From the NCBI GenBank assembly GCA_019636275.1, contig JAHBXY010000018.1, positions 1 through 64,000 of the forward strand: DNA of 64,000 bases, in the 5' to 3' direction. Of this stretch, positions 45,237 through 54,597 are shown one piece after another; position 1 is the first letter of the stretch; each line of letters begins with the position of its first letter. The notes under the pieces are model-generated. The model was not told the DNA's origin, searched no databases, and saw only the letters and a program-made list of their open reading frames with translations. Source of the DNA: Planctomycetota bacterium (GTDB lineage: Bacteria; Planctomycetota; J058). The position numbers and the translations under genes were made by a program.

Positions 45237-46724
45237 GTGACGTCGGAGTCGGAGAGCACGAAGCCCTGGCTGGAGGAGAATCGTCGGCGCGCGGCGACCG
45301 GCATGGTCTGGACGACCGGGGCCCAGCTCGTGGGCCATGGCTTCGCGATCGCCTCGAAGCTGCTCCTCGCTCGACTCCTTGTTCCGGCGGACTTCGGCCT
45401 GGTCGCGATGGCGGCGGTCGTCATCTCGTTCCTGGAGCTGCTGTCGGGACTGGGTATCCCGGCCGCTTTGGTCCAGACACGGGAGCTCGACGAGACCACG
45501 AAGTCGAGCGCGCTCTGGGCGGCCCTCGCGCAGGGCGTCGGCCTGGCGGCGCTGGGCATCATCGCGTCTCCCTTGATCGCCGACGGCTTCGGCGCCGTGG
45601 AGCTCGTCCCGATCTTGAAGGCGCTGCTCGTGGGCGGCGCGATCACCGCTCCGCTAGGAGTCCTCGAGTCGCTGTTCCTTCGCGGACTCGAGTTCCGCCT
45701 CGTGGCCATGCGGAAGGTCCTGGGGAACGTGCTGGGCGGAGCACTGGCCATTGCTCTGGCGCTCGCCGGGTTCGGGGTCTGGGCCCTCGTGGCGGGGCGC
45801 CTGATGACGTCGGCGGCGGCCCTGATCCTGGTACTGATGGCCACCACCTGGCGCCCCCGGCTCGTCTTCTCGCTCTCCGCCCTGCGGCCGCTCACGGGGT
45901 TCGGCTTCGGCATGACCGGCGTCGGGCTCATCCTCGCTGTCGGTCGCCAGCTCCCGGCCGTCCTGATCGGCCGGCTGCTGGGGAGCGAGGCCCTCGGGCT
46001 GTTCAACCTGGCGCAGCAGGTCATTCTCCTTCCGCTGCAGTCCATCGCTCGCCCCATGGCCTTCGTGCTCTTCCCCGTGTTCTCCCGCCTCCGGGAGCAG
46101 CCGGAGGAGCGGCTCGCGACCTTCGTGCGCTGGCAGTTCGTGATCGTCGCCCTGGGGATCACGGCCCCCGCGCTCGCCGTCGCTCTGGGCCCGTTAGCCG
46201 TCGATACGATCCTGGGCGCGCGCTGGGAGGACGCCGGGAGCGTCGTCCAGGTGATGGCGATCCCCGCAGTGGCGCGGTTGGGCGTGTCGTCCCTCGGGGC
46301 GGGCCTCGGCGCCGCGGGGCTCGTGCGAGTCAACCTCCTCTGGACCGCAGCGATCCTGTTGCTCGAGGGAGCAGGCCTGCTGGTCGGCATCAGGGCCGGG
46401 CTCTTCGCGGCCGCCCTGGGCTGGTCGATCGGATCGCTGCTGACGGCGGGCGTCGTCGGGACCTTCCTTGCGGCTCGTTACCTCGACGTTCCCGTGCAAG
46501 CCCAGCTTCGCCCCTTCGCCCTCGTCGCGCTCCCGGCGGTCGTCCTCGCCGTGACGGCCTGGGTCGTCGCGCAGGCGCTGATCGGGGCACCGGCGCTCGT
46601 GCAGCTCCTGGTGGCTTGTCCGGCGGGCGTCATCGCTTATGCCGTGAGCCTCAGGCTCGTGGCCCCGATCGAGACGGGCTGGATGGTCCGCGGCGCGTGG
46701 AGCAGGCTGCGTGGCCTTCGGTGA
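45237..46724 (+). CDS. Oligosaccharide flippase (Wzx/MOP family)
   Basis: 495 residues from GTG 45237 (a start at 45192 is possible; GGAGTCGG lies 9 bases before 45237). About 12-14 membrane helices in the polysaccharide-biosynthesis MOP pattern: GMVWTTGAQLVGHGFAIASK in the first helix, LARLLVPADFGLVAMAAVV, GIPAALVQTRELDETTKSSA, then FNLAQQVILLPLQSIARPMA. These proteins flip undecaprenyl-linked repeat units to the periplasm. It provides the Wzx part of a second assembly pathway beside Wzm/Wzt. Confidence 0.9.
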   Translation: MTSESESTKPWLEENRRRAATGMVWTTGAQLVGHGFAIASKLLLARLLVPADFGLVAMAAVVISFLELLSGLGIPAALVQTRELDETTKSSALWAALAQGVGLAALGIIASPLIADGFGAVELVPILKALLVGGAITAPLGVLESLFLRGLEFRLVAMRKVLGNVLGGALAIALALAGFGVWALVAGRLMTSAAALILVLMATTWRPRLVFSLSALRPLTGFGFGMTGVGLILAVGRQLPAVLIGRLLGSEALGLFNLAQQVILLPLQSIARPMAFVLFPVFSRLREQPEERLATFVRWQFVIVALGITAPALAVALGPLAVDTILGARWEDAGSVVQVMAIPAVARLGVSSLGAGLGAAGLVRVNLLWTAAILLLEGAGLLVGIRAGLFAAALGWSIGSLLTAGVVGTFLAARYLDVPVQAQLRPFALVALPAVVLAVTAWVVAQALIGAPALVQLLVACPAGVIAYAVSLRLVAPIETGWMVRGAWSRLRGLR

Positions 46725-46796
46725 CCTCGACTTGGTGATGGACGACGGGTCGTGCGCGCGCTGGCCTCGGTGTGAGGCGGAGGAGCGTGGCTCCAA

Positions 46797-47948
46797 TTGA
46801 AGGTCCTCTACGTCATCGATTCCTTGGGCCCTGGTGGAGCTGAGCGCTCCCTCGTCGAGATGCTCCCGCCCCTCGAGCGGGGCGGTGTGCAGCCCACCGT
46901 CGTGTGCTTCAAACGCGCCTCGGTGGGGTTCGAGTCGGAGGTGCGAGTCAACGTCAAGCACCTCAGCGGCCCCGGAAGGCTCGCCAAAATGGCCCAGTTG
47001 CGGCGACTGACTGCCGTCGGGAGGTACGACCTCGTCCACACCACCCTGTTCGAGTCGGACGTGTTCGGGCGCTCGGCGCTGGCCGGCCTCGGCGTGCCAA
47101 TCCTGACGAGCCTGGTCAACATGCCGCCCGCGCCGGGTCACTTACGAGGGGGGGCGAGGGTCCGGCTCAAGCACGCAGCCGCGAGGGCGCTCGAGCGAGC
47201 GACCGGAGCGCTATTCGCCTGCCACTTCCACGCCATCACGGACGCCGTGAAGGAAGCGGCGGTAGGCCACCTCCATGTCCCCCGGGAGAAGATCACCGTG
47301 ATCTACCGCGGACGAGATCAGCAACGCCTGGGCCGCCGGACGGCCGCGCGCCGCGAGCAGCTCCGCCGCCGCATCGGCGTCCCCGAGGACGCCTTCGTCG
47401 TGCTCTCCGTGGGCCGTCAGGAGCCCCAGAAGGGGCAGCGCGTCCTGATCGAGGCGTTGTCTCGGCTCCTCGCGGCGGTGCCGCACGCCCTGCTCCTGGT
47501 CGCGGGCCGTGAGGGCAACGCCACGCCGGACCTCCGCGAGGCCGTCGAGCGCGCCGGAGTCGCTGCGGCGGTGCGGTTCCTGGGGCACGTCGACGCAGCG
47601 CCGGACCTCCTGGCCGCGTGCGACGTCTTCGCGTTCCCTTCCCTCTGGGAGGGGCTGGGCGGCGCGATCATCGAGGCCATGGCCCTGGAGGCTCCCTGCG
47701 TCGCGAGCGATCTGCCGCCGATCCGAGAGGTGACGGGGGGTGGACGAGCTGCGCTCCTCGTTCCTCCCGGGGACTCCGGCGCGCTCGCACAGGCGATCGC
47801 CCGCGTGCACGCGGAGCCGGAGCTCGCTCGGCGCCTCGCAGGCGCGGGAAGGTCGACGTACACGGAGCGCTTCACGCTCCAGGCGAGCGTCGAGGCCATG
47901 CTCGTGCTCTACGAGCGGCTCACGTCGGAGGACCCCCGCCGGCGGTGA
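46797..47948 (+). CDS. Glycosyltransferase family 4
   Basis: 383 residues from TTG 46797 (MKVLYVIDSLGPGGAERSLVEM), the canonical GT4 N-terminus with GGAE loop; no ATG or GTG lies near. Upstream GGAGGAG is 12 bases away. FHAITDAVKEAAVGHLHVPR, VLSVGRQEPQKGQRVLIEAL, LLVAGREGNATPDLREAVE and FAFPSLWEGLGGAIIEAMALEAPCVASD complete the donor domain. Sugar unknown. Confidence 0.9.
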   Translation: MKVLYVIDSLGPGGAERSLVEMLPPLERGGVQPTVVCFKRASVGFESEVRVNVKHLSGPGRLAKMAQLRRLTAVGRYDLVHTTLFESDVFGRSALAGLGVPILTSLVNMPPAPGHLRGGARVRLKHAAARALERATGALFACHFHAITDAVKEAAVGHLHVPREKITVIYRGRDQQRLGRRTAARREQLRRRIGVPEDAFVVLSVGRQEPQKGQRVLIEALSRLLAAVPHALLLVAGREGNATPDLREAVERAGVAAAVRFLGHVDAAPDLLAACDVFAFPSLWEGLGGAIIEAMALEAPCVASDLPPIREVTGGGRAALLVPPGDSGALAQAIARVHAEPELARRLAGAGRSTYTERFTLQASVEAMLVLYERLTSEDPRRR

Positions 47949-48020
47949 ACCCGGCCCGAACCTCAGGGCACCTCGAGGTCTCGGGCGAGCCGACTGACCG
48001 TGACGCGCTGACGGGCGAGT

Positions 48021-48034
48021 GGGTGAGCTCACCC
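48021..48034. other. 14-base perfect palindrome between convergent genes
   Basis: GGGTGAGCTCACCC lies in the 100-base gap between the convergent GT4 and deacetylase genes. It could be a protein-binding site or the core of a terminator; no T tract follows. Confidence 0.3.
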
Positions 48035-48049
48035 CGCGATCGACGCCGG

Positions 48050-48838
48050 TCACCCGCGCCGCGAGCGGATGGGCTGAAACCTCGTCGAGAGCCACTCTTC
48101 GAGCCAGACTCCGGCCGAGAGGAGCTCCAGGGCGTCGGGAGGGCCGTCGCGGCGGACCGGCACCCTCTCCAGCTGCCATGGCGACCACCTCGCCGCGGTC
48201 AGCTTGCGGCCGCCTCGTACCACCGCCGTCGCGTACCGCTCGCGCACCAGCGGCTCGAGCCAGGGCGCGCTCCGGCCGCGGGGGTAGCAGAAGCTCGTCA
48301 CAGGCCGGCCGAGCTCGTCCTCGAGCCTCGCGCGCGAGCGGGTCAGCTCGTCCCGCGCGCTCCGTGGGTCGAGCCGCGCCAGGTCGCGATGGGAGCAGGT
48401 GTGCGAGCCGACCTCCAGGAGGCCCGTCGCCGTGGCCTCGCGGAGCGCGTCCCAGCTGCACGGGCGCAGGCGCTCGGCGCCGCGCAGGGGAGGCGCCCCG
48501 CGCCCGTCGACGAAGTCGGTCGGGACGTAGAGCACCGCCGGGACCCCCAGCCCGCAGAGGACGGGCCAGGCGAGGTCGAAGAAGTTGGCGAACGCGTCGT
48601 CGAAGGTCACCACGACCCGGGTTCCCTGTGACCCTGTGACGAGGTGCTCCAGCGCGTCCCTCAGGGTGCTGGCGAGCGGGCGGAGCTGCTCCATGTGCGC
48701 GCGGAAGCGGTCGAACGGGATGTCCACGGCGGAGTCTATCCCACCGTCGATGAGATGGTAGGTCACGACGACGACCCCATGCTCGGCCCTGGGGAGCCAG
48801 CGGTTGGCCTCGTGTATCAGGCGGCGGGCCCAGCTCAC
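48050..48838 (-). CDS. Polysaccharide deacetylase (NodB/CE4 family)
   Basis: 262 residues. GTG 48838 overlaps the upstream stop; the longer frame is antisense shadow. CE4 motifs: TFDDAFANFFDLAW (motif 1, TFDD), HTCSHRDLARLD (motif 2, HxxxH metal ligands), FCYPRGR (motif 3). It removes N-acetyl groups from a glycan; the neighbouring glycosyltransferases suggest the capsular or extracellular polysaccharide as substrate. No clear signal peptide, so the site of action is uncertain. Confidence 0.9.
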   Translation of the reverse strand: MSWARRLIHEANRWLPRAEHGVVVVTYHLIDGGIDSAVDIPFDRFRAHMEQLRPLASTLRDALEHLVTGSQGTRVVVTFDDAFANFFDLAWPVLCGLGVPAVLYVPTDFVDGRGAPPLRGAERLRPCSWDALREATATGLLEVGSHTCSHRDLARLDPRSARDELTRSRARLEDELGRPVTSFCYPRGRSAPWLEPLVRERYATAVVRGGRKLTAARWSPWQLERVPVRRDGPPDALELLSAGVWLEEWLSTRFQPIRSRRG

Positions 48839-50064
48839 GTGTGGGACCTCAGGCGGTCGTGACGGGAGCGGAGGCCCGGTCGGGGAGGCGGTGGAGCTTG
48901 CTCCGGCCCAGACCGCGCGGCGAAGAGGGTCAAGAGCAGCGCCACGACCGTGACCCGCTGGCGGGCCAGGATGCCCAGGTTGAAGAAGGTCATGCCGTAG
49001 GCCACAGCGAGCAGGAGTGCGCAGGGCAGGGCGAAGCGGAGGGCGCGATGCTCCTGCCAGCCGCGCAGGGTGGTCAAGAGCTCGCCCCGCTTGAGCCATA
49101 CGACCGTCCAGAGGACGACGAGCTCGAGCGCCGCCAGGGCGAGCCCGGGCGTGCGCGCCTCCCAGGGGAAGGGGCGGAAGAGCACGTTCAGGAGCCCCAA
49201 AGGCAGGGCGGCGGGGCCGGAGAGCACCTCGATGCTGCTGCCGCCGCGGACCGTCCGCTGCCCGGCGACCTCCACGAACGCCTGCACCTGCTCGACCTCG
49301 GTCGGGTCGAAGCCGAAGCTGGTCCCCGCCCGCAGCACCAGGACCACCGCTGCGCAGCCGAGCGCCGCGAGCTTGGCGATCCGCGCCTTGGTCCACTCGG
49401 TCCCCGGCGCCACCTCGGCGAACACCAGTGCCAGGCCCGCGAGGGCGGCGATATGCGGGCGCACGAGCCCTGCGACGATCAGGCCGGCGAGCAACGACCA
49501 CCAGCGCACGCGCCCTGCCGTGCCCACGTACCCGCGCATGACGAGCCCGAGCCCGAGCAAGAGGAGCGCCTCCTTGCCCACGCTCGAGGGCCAGAACCAG
49601 AGGGAGGGGCTGACAGCCAGGGCGAGGAGACACATCCGGTGGTCGCCCTGCGGCGCGGCCTCTTGCACGGCCCGGAACACGCACCAGAGGCCCACGAGGG
49701 ACAGGAGCGAGAAGAACAGGAACTCGCCGAGCATCGTCGGGCCGATGAGGAGGATGACCCCACCCGACACCATCTTCACGAATGGCGTGCTCCAGTAGTA
49801 GGCCGGGTCGATGAAGCTGAAGTCGAGCTCACGGAGCCTGGCGGCGATCCGGACGCCGTTTCCGTAGTAACCCGTGGCGTCGCCCACGCCGCGGTAGACG
49901 TTGAACAGGACCCAGTACCGGAGGCAGGAGCCGACCACCCGCAGCGCGAGCGCCAACCAGAGCAGGCGGGCGAGGGCGGGGTCGAGCCGGCGGCCGACCC
50001 ACGCCACGACGAGCGCCGCCGCCGAGAGGACCGCCAGGAACGCGAGGAGCTCGTACTCGGTCAC
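48835..50064 (-). CDS. Multi-pass membrane protein of the polysaccharide operon, unknown function
   Basis: 409 residues with about 10 hydrophobic segments and a Pro/Arg-rich C-terminal tail. A periplasmic-type loop after helix two contains GVGDATGYYGNGVRIAARL, and WFWPSSVGKEALLLLGLGL resembles a segment often seen in Wzy-like or EpsG-like polymerases. It is encoded in a run of coupled genes with a deacetylase and a GNAT enzyme. A polymerase-type role is possible but unproven. Confidence 0.6.
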   Translation of the reverse strand: MTEYELLAFLAVLSAAALVVAWVGRRLDPALARLLWLALALRVVGSCLRYWVLFNVYRGVGDATGYYGNGVRIAARLRELDFSFIDPAYYWSTPFVKMVSGGVILLIGPTMLGEFLFFSLLSLVGLWCVFRAVQEAAPQGDHRMCLLALAVSPSLWFWPSSVGKEALLLLGLGLVMRGYVGTAGRVRWWSLLAGLIVAGLVRPHIAALAGLALVFAEVAPGTEWTKARIAKLAALGCAAVVLVLRAGTSFGFDPTEVEQVQAFVEVAGQRTVRGGSSIEVLSGPAALPLGLLNVLFRPFPWEARTPGLALAALELVVLWTVVWLKRGELLTTLRGWQEHRALRFALPCALLLAVAYGMTFFNLGILARQRVTVVALLLTLFAARSGPEQAPPPPRPGLRSRHDRLRSHT

Positions 50065-51120
50065 TCAGAACAGCTCGAGGTCGCCCGCGGAGAGCCGCCA
50101 GGCCCGGGTCGCCGCCAGGTGGTCGAGCGACTCCCGGAGCGGCCTGAAGGTGAGCAAGGGCGAGGCGCCGAGCAGCGGCGCGAAGCCCGCGAGCGCCAAG
50201 GCCGCGCCGGTCGGGCTGCGCGCGGGTGCCGCGGCGAGGAGGTAGTCGGCCGCGAGGTCCCGGGCGAGCGATCGGAGGGCCGCGGCCGCGGCGCGGACCC
50301 CGTCCGCAGTGTCAGCGTGCAGGAGCTCGCAGGCGAGCCCCTCGCGGAGGCCGAACCGCAGGCCGGACCGCGCGATCGCGAGCGCCCGCCCGGCCTCGTC
50401 GAACCAGCAGCGGTAGGTCGCGGTGGGCGTGTCGGCGTAGCGCCAGCGGAGGAAGGCGGCCGTCCGGCGGGTCTCGAGGCGGTCGGCGTCGCGCGCCGCG
50501 AGCGCGTCCAGCAGCGCGAGGGCGCGCGGGTCGTCGAGGACCTCGCCGACGGAGCGGCCGGCGTCCCCGGCCGCCGACCCGGGCCCGGACGCCGACCCGG
50601 GCCAGGAGCGCCCGCCGAGCCGCGCGAGTCCGCCGCGCAGGAGGGCACCCGGGCGGAGCGGCTTGACCCACAGGGTCATCCGGCCCACGGGGCGCCAGCC
50701 CATCTTCAGGTAGCCCGGTAGGCTCTGCCCGTTGGGGGTGTTGAAGACGAAGTCGACGCCCTCCGCCTGGACGGCCGTCAAGAGGTCGCGGGTCAGCCTC
50801 GTGAACAGCCCGGCGCCGCGCCAGTCCGGGTGCACGGCCGTGTCGACGGCCCGGACGGCGCGCAGGAGCCCGCCGCCGCGGCGCCACTCCCAGCGCAGGA
50901 AGGCGCGCAGCCCGACGACCCGGCCCTCGGGAGTGACCGCCACGAGGCATGGCGAGGGCCCGGCTGGGTTCGCCTCGTGCTTCCAGCGCCATACCCTCTC
51001 GTCGAACGGGAACCGCCGCTCCCGGGCCATGGACACGCGAAGCAGCTCGAGGACCCCCGGGAGGTCCTCGGGCCGGGCGGACCGGATCGTCGTCGCCCCG
51101 GCCGCGGTCGAGGCGCTCAC
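50065..51120 (-). CDS. GNAT-family N-acetyltransferase
   Basis: 351 residues. GTG 51120 overlaps the preceding stop (GTGA); upstream frame is shadow. Residues 12-160 hold the GNAT fold: IRSARPEDLPGVLELLRVSM, VVGLRAFLRWEWRRGGG, VDTAVHPDWRGAGLFTRLTR (acetyl-CoA loop), VDFVFNTPNGQSLPGYLKMG. A second half (about 190-351) looks like a divergent GNAT repeat with FLRWRYADTPTATYRCWFDE. Such proteins sit in exopolysaccharide clusters. The acceptor is unknown. Confidence 0.82.
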   Translation of the reverse strand: MSASTAAGATTIRSARPEDLPGVLELLRVSMARERRFPFDERVWRWKHEANPAGPSPCLVAVTPEGRVVGLRAFLRWEWRRGGGLLRAVRAVDTAVHPDWRGAGLFTRLTRDLLTAVQAEGVDFVFNTPNGQSLPGYLKMGWRPVGRMTLWVKPLRPGALLRGGLARLGGRSWPGSASGPGSAAGDAGRSVGEVLDDPRALALLDALAARDADRLETRRTAAFLRWRYADTPTATYRCWFDEAGRALAIARSGLRFGLREGLACELLHADTADGVRAAAAALRSLARDLAADYLLAAAPARSPTGAALALAGFAPLLGASPLLTFRPLRESLDHLAATRAWRLSAGDLELF

Positions 51121-52244
51121 GCGGCCGCGCCCCTCAGCGCGCGCACGTACGCCGCCTCGAGCTCCTCGAGCATGCGGACCATGCTGAACTCCCGATCGAC
51201 GCGCCCGCGCGCAGCCGCCCCGAGCGACGCGCGGCGCGGGGCGTCCTCCAGCAGGTCGATCGTCGCGCCGGCGAGCGCCTCCGCCGACCCGGACGGGACG
51301 AGGAGGCCCTCGGCGCCCGACGCGAGCGCCTCGGGGATGCCGCCGACGGAGGTGGCGACGACCGCGCGCTCCATCGCCATGGCCTCGAGGAGGGCCAGCG
51401 GCAGGCCCTCGAACTGCGACGACATGAGGAACACGTCCATCGCCGCGAGGTACGGGCGCACGTCCTCCTTGAGGCCAGCGAACACGACGGCGTCCGCGAG
51501 GCCGCGCTCGCGCGCCAGCGCCTCCAGCCTGGGCCGCTCCGGCCCGTCGCCGACGAGGAGGAACCGCGCGTCCGGCACGCGGCGCTGGACCTGGTCCGCG
51601 GCCTCGAGCCACAGGTCGAGGCGCTTCTGGGCGCGGAACACGGCCACGGTGCCGACGACGGGGCTGGCCGGCTCGAGGCCGAGCGCGCGCCGCGTCGTCA
51701 GGCCGAGCGCGGGGTCGGGCCGCACCCGGTCGAGCGCGATCCCGTTCTTGATCACCCGGACCGGGATGCGACCGCCGGCGTGCCGGGCGGCCGACCGCGC
51801 GACCTCGTCGGATACGGCGATCACGCCGGCCTGGAGGCCCCACGTGCGCAGGTTCGCCCAGCGCGTCAGCGGGTGGTAGCGCTCCTGGAGGTTGTGCTCG
51901 GTGTAGACGATCGGCCGCCGGGCCAGCGCGCCGGCCAGGCGCCCGACGACGCCCGAGAGTGGAAGGTGGCAATGGACCACGTCCGCGCGCCAGCGCCGCA
52001 GGTGGAGGGCGACGGACGGCAGGGCGGCCGCCATGCGCGCCGGCCCGGTGGCGCCGAAGCAGCGCACCTCGGCCCCGAGCGCCTCGAGGTCCGGCACGAG
52101 CGCGTCCTTCCAGGGGAGGAAGTAGCCGTAGCCAAGCTCGAGGCGCGCCGGGTCGCGCAGCCGCTGCGCGTCGACGAGGAGCCGCTCGGCGCCGCCGCGG
52201 CCGAGGCCCTTGATGAGGTGGAACACGCGGAGCGGGCGGGTCAC
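51117..52244 (-). CDS. Glycosyltransferase family 4
   Basis: 375 residues, GTG 52244. LRVFHLIKGLGRGGAERLLV, VVHCHLPLSGVVGRLAGALA, VYTEHNLQERYHPLTRWANL, VVGTVAVFRAQKRLDLWLEA, FLLVGDGPERPRLEAL and MSSQFEGLPLALLEAMAMER mark a typical GT4 enzyme with the GGAE loop. Encoded in a five-gene minus-strand run with 4-base overlaps on both sides. Confidence 0.92.
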   Translation of the reverse strand: MTRPLRVFHLIKGLGRGGAERLLVDAQRLRDPARLELGYGYFLPWKDALVPDLEALGAEVRCFGATGPARMAAALPSVALHLRRWRADVVHCHLPLSGVVGRLAGALARRPIVYTEHNLQERYHPLTRWANLRTWGLQAGVIAVSDEVARSAARHAGGRIPVRVIKNGIALDRVRPDPALGLTTRRALGLEPASPVVGTVAVFRAQKRLDLWLEAADQVQRRVPDARFLLVGDGPERPRLEALARERGLADAVVFAGLKEDVRPYLAAMDVFLMSSQFEGLPLALLEAMAMERAVVATSVGGIPEALASGAEGLLVPSGSAEALAGATIDLLEDAPRRASLGAAARGRVDREFSMVRMLEELEAAYVRALRGAAA

Positions 52245-53455
52245 GTCGCGCTCCGGGATGAGAGGGTCCGGCGGTAGAACCGCTCGTACGCGTCAGCGAT
52301 GATCGGCATCGCGTGACGAGCGGCCACCCGATCGCGGGCGCGCTCGCCCAGGGAGCGACGGCGCGGCTCGTCCGCCAGGAGCCCGGCGATCGCGCTCGCC
52401 AGGCCGACCTCGTCCTCGCGCTCGACGAGGAGGCCCGTCTCGCCGTCGAGGATCACCTCCGGCACTCCGCCCACGCGCGTGGCCACGACGGGGCGGCCGG
52501 CGAGGCCCGCCTCCAGGAGGACGGCCGGAGTGCCCTCCGTGTCGCTGGTCAGGACGACGACGTCGGCCGCCTCGTAGAAGGGCGCGAGCTCCTCCTGCGC
52601 GCCGAAGAACCGCGCGCGGCCTGCGAGGCCCGCGGCCTCGGCCTGCGCGCGGAGCGCGGGCCCGAGCGGCCCATCGCCGACGATCCACCAGCACGCGGCC
52701 TCGAGCCCCGGCAGCGCGGCGGCCCGCAGCAGCCGGTCCACCCGCTTCTCCCGCGTGAGGCTGCCCACGAGCAGGATCACCGGGCCGCGCCGCTCGGCCG
52801 CAAGGCGCGCGCGCAGGGCCGCCGAGCCGGGTGCCGGCGGCGCCACGCCGTTGGGGATGTGCTCCATGGGCGCCCACACGCCGAGGCGGGTCCGGAGCGT
52901 CGCATCGGCGTCCCGGCTCACCGTGATCACCCCGTCGACCCCCGGCAGGACCACATGCCGGTAGAAGGCGCGCCGGCGCCAGCCCCGGATCCAGGCCTCA
53001 GGGGCGCCGATGTTGCGGTAGACCACCGCGGCGGACGTGAGCCGGAGGCGCCGCAGCAGCGCCCCGTACTTGACCGTCCTCGCACCATTGAGCTGGAGCA
53101 CGTCCACCGGCTCCTGGCGCAGGTCCGCCGCCAGCCGGCGCAGCAGGTCGGGCGCGAAGCCGAGCGTCGTCTCGAGGCGCTGGGCGGGGTCGCCTTCGAG
53201 CGCCGTGTCGCGCGGCCCGAGCGGCAGCGCACGCACGCCGTCGTGGCGGTAGAGGTAGACGGTCCGGACCCCATGCCCGCGGGCGGCGAGCTCGGCGCCG
53301 AGCTGGTGGGCGAACGTCTCCGCGCCCCGGCGCTGCCGGCTGCCGACGAGCTGCACGATGCGCAGCGGGGCGGCGACGCCCGCACGCGGCGGCGCGGACG
53401 CTGGGAGTGCCGCCGAGACATCGAGGGATCCTGCCACCGCGTAGCTCGTCCTCAC
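52241..53455 (-). CDS. Glycosyltransferase family 4
   Basis: 404 residues from GTG 53455 (an upstream GTG at 53503 would add 16 residues; no strong ribosome binding site decides). LRIVQLVGSRQRRGAETFAH, VDVLQLNGARTVKYGALLRR, VILLVGSLTREKRVDRLLRA, WWIVGDGPLGPALRAQAEAA and LTSDTEGTPAVLLEAGLAGR define the GT4 fold. First gene of its operon, divergent from wza across about 130 bases. Confidence 0.9.
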   Translation of the reverse strand: MRTSYAVAGSLDVSAALPASAPPRAGVAAPLRIVQLVGSRQRRGAETFAHQLGAELAARGHGVRTVYLYRHDGVRALPLGPRDTALEGDPAQRLETTLGFAPDLLRRLAADLRQEPVDVLQLNGARTVKYGALLRRLRLTSAAVVYRNIGAPEAWIRGWRRRAFYRHVVLPGVDGVITVSRDADATLRTRLGVWAPMEHIPNGVAPPAPGSAALRARLAAERRGPVILLVGSLTREKRVDRLLRAAALPGLEAACWWIVGDGPLGPALRAQAEAAGLAGRARFFGAQEELAPFYEAADVVVLTSDTEGTPAVLLEAGLAGRPVVATRVGGVPEVILDGETGLLVEREDEVGLASAIAGLLADEPRRRSLGERARDRVAARHAMPIIADAYERFYRRTLSSRSAT

Positions 53456-53586
53456 GGACCTGTGCGAGCCGCGAGCGTACCGCGTCGACCGCGAGGGGCA
53501 CAACGCTGGAGCGCAAAGGAGTCGCCAACGTTGCGGTCAAGCCGGCGATCGTGGTAGATCCCTGAGAGCCGCGAGAGCGTGCGCCG

Positions 53587-54597
53587 ATGCCCAGGACCCG
53601 AACACACCCCGTCCTCCTCTGCGCCGCCGCGCTCCTCCTCGCCGGCTGCGCCGGCGGACCGGACGAGCAGCCCGAGCCGGAGGTGGTCCGCCTGTGGCGT
53701 CGTCCGGCCGCCGGGCAGCCCTCGCTCGACGCGACGGCCCTGCTCGAGGCGCCGCGCCCCGGGGCTTACGTGCTCGGGGCGGGCGACGTCATCCAGGTGA
53801 GCGTCCTCGACCTCCTGGCGCTCGACCGGAAGTACGTCGAGCAGATGGAGATCGACTTCGACGGCACGATCACGCTCCCGGTGGTCGGGCGGGTCGAGGC
53901 GGCGGGGCGCACCGTGGGCGGCGTCCGCGACGAGGTGGTCGTCCTGCTCAAGGAGCGCATCCTCGACGACCCGCAGGTCACGGTCACGGTCCACGAGTAC
54001 CGGAGCAAGGAGATCGCCGTCCTGGGCGCCGTGAAGAGCCCGGGCGCGGTCGCCCTGCGCGGCAACGTCACGACGGTGCTCGGGGCGCTGGCGCTGGCCG
54101 GCGGCGTGGCCGAGAAGACGAGCCTGCGCGCCCGGCTGATCCGCGGGGCGCCGCCGGGCGACGGCTCGCCGCCGCAGATGGACGTCGACCTCGAGGCCCT
54201 CAACGCGGGGGACCTGCGCCACAACCTGGCCGTCTACCCGGGCGACGTGCTGCAGGTCATGCCGTCCGAGCGCTACTTCGTGACCGGCTGGGTGAACAAG
54301 CCGGGCGAGTACCCCTTCGAGCGCGGCACGACCGTCATGGAGGCCGTGGCGATCTCGGGCGGCATGCAGTGGCCGGACGCATCGCCGAGCCTGACCCGCA
54401 TCCACCGGCCGGGGCAGGCGGCGATCCCGGTCGACTTCGACGCGATCGTCGAAGGTGAGCTGCCCGACGTCCTCCTCCAGCCCGGGGACGTGGTCGAGGT
54501 GCGCCAGGGCTTCTGGCGCGGCGTGGGGCTGTTCGTGGGCCGGATGGTCCAGCGTGGGGTCGTCTTTGCGTACAACCTCGCCAACCTCATCCGCTGA
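53587..54597 (+). CDS. wza: Polysaccharide export lipoprotein (Wza-type, SLBB)
   Basis: 336 residues, ATG 53587. Signal peptide with lipobox LLLAGC (Cys20). Poly_export domain (about 55-145; PGAYVLGAGDVIQVSVLDLL, GTITLPVVGRVEAAGRTVGG) followed by two SLBB domains (KEIAVLGAVKSPGAVALRGN and YFVTGWVNKPGEYPFERGT), and a C-terminal amphipathic segment FLVGRMVQRGVVF-like that would insert in the outer membrane. It forms the outer-membrane channel of the Wzx/Wzy-type export system. The 3' end overlaps the wzc gene. Confidence 0.93.
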   Translation: MPRTRTHPVLLCAAALLLAGCAGGPDEQPEPEVVRLWRRPAAGQPSLDATALLEAPRPGAYVLGAGDVIQVSVLDLLALDRKYVEQMEIDFDGTITLPVVGRVEAAGRTVGGVRDEVVVLLKERILDDPQVTVTVHEYRSKEIAVLGAVKSPGAVALRGNVTTVLGALALAGGVAEKTSLRARLIRGAPPGDGSPPQMDVDLEALNAGDLRHNLAVYPGDVLQVMPSERYFVTGWVNKPGEYPFERGTTVMEAVAISGGMQWPDASPSLTRIHRPGQAAIPVDFDAIVEGELPDVLLQPGDVVEVRQGFWRGVGLFVGRMVQRGVVFAYNLANLIR

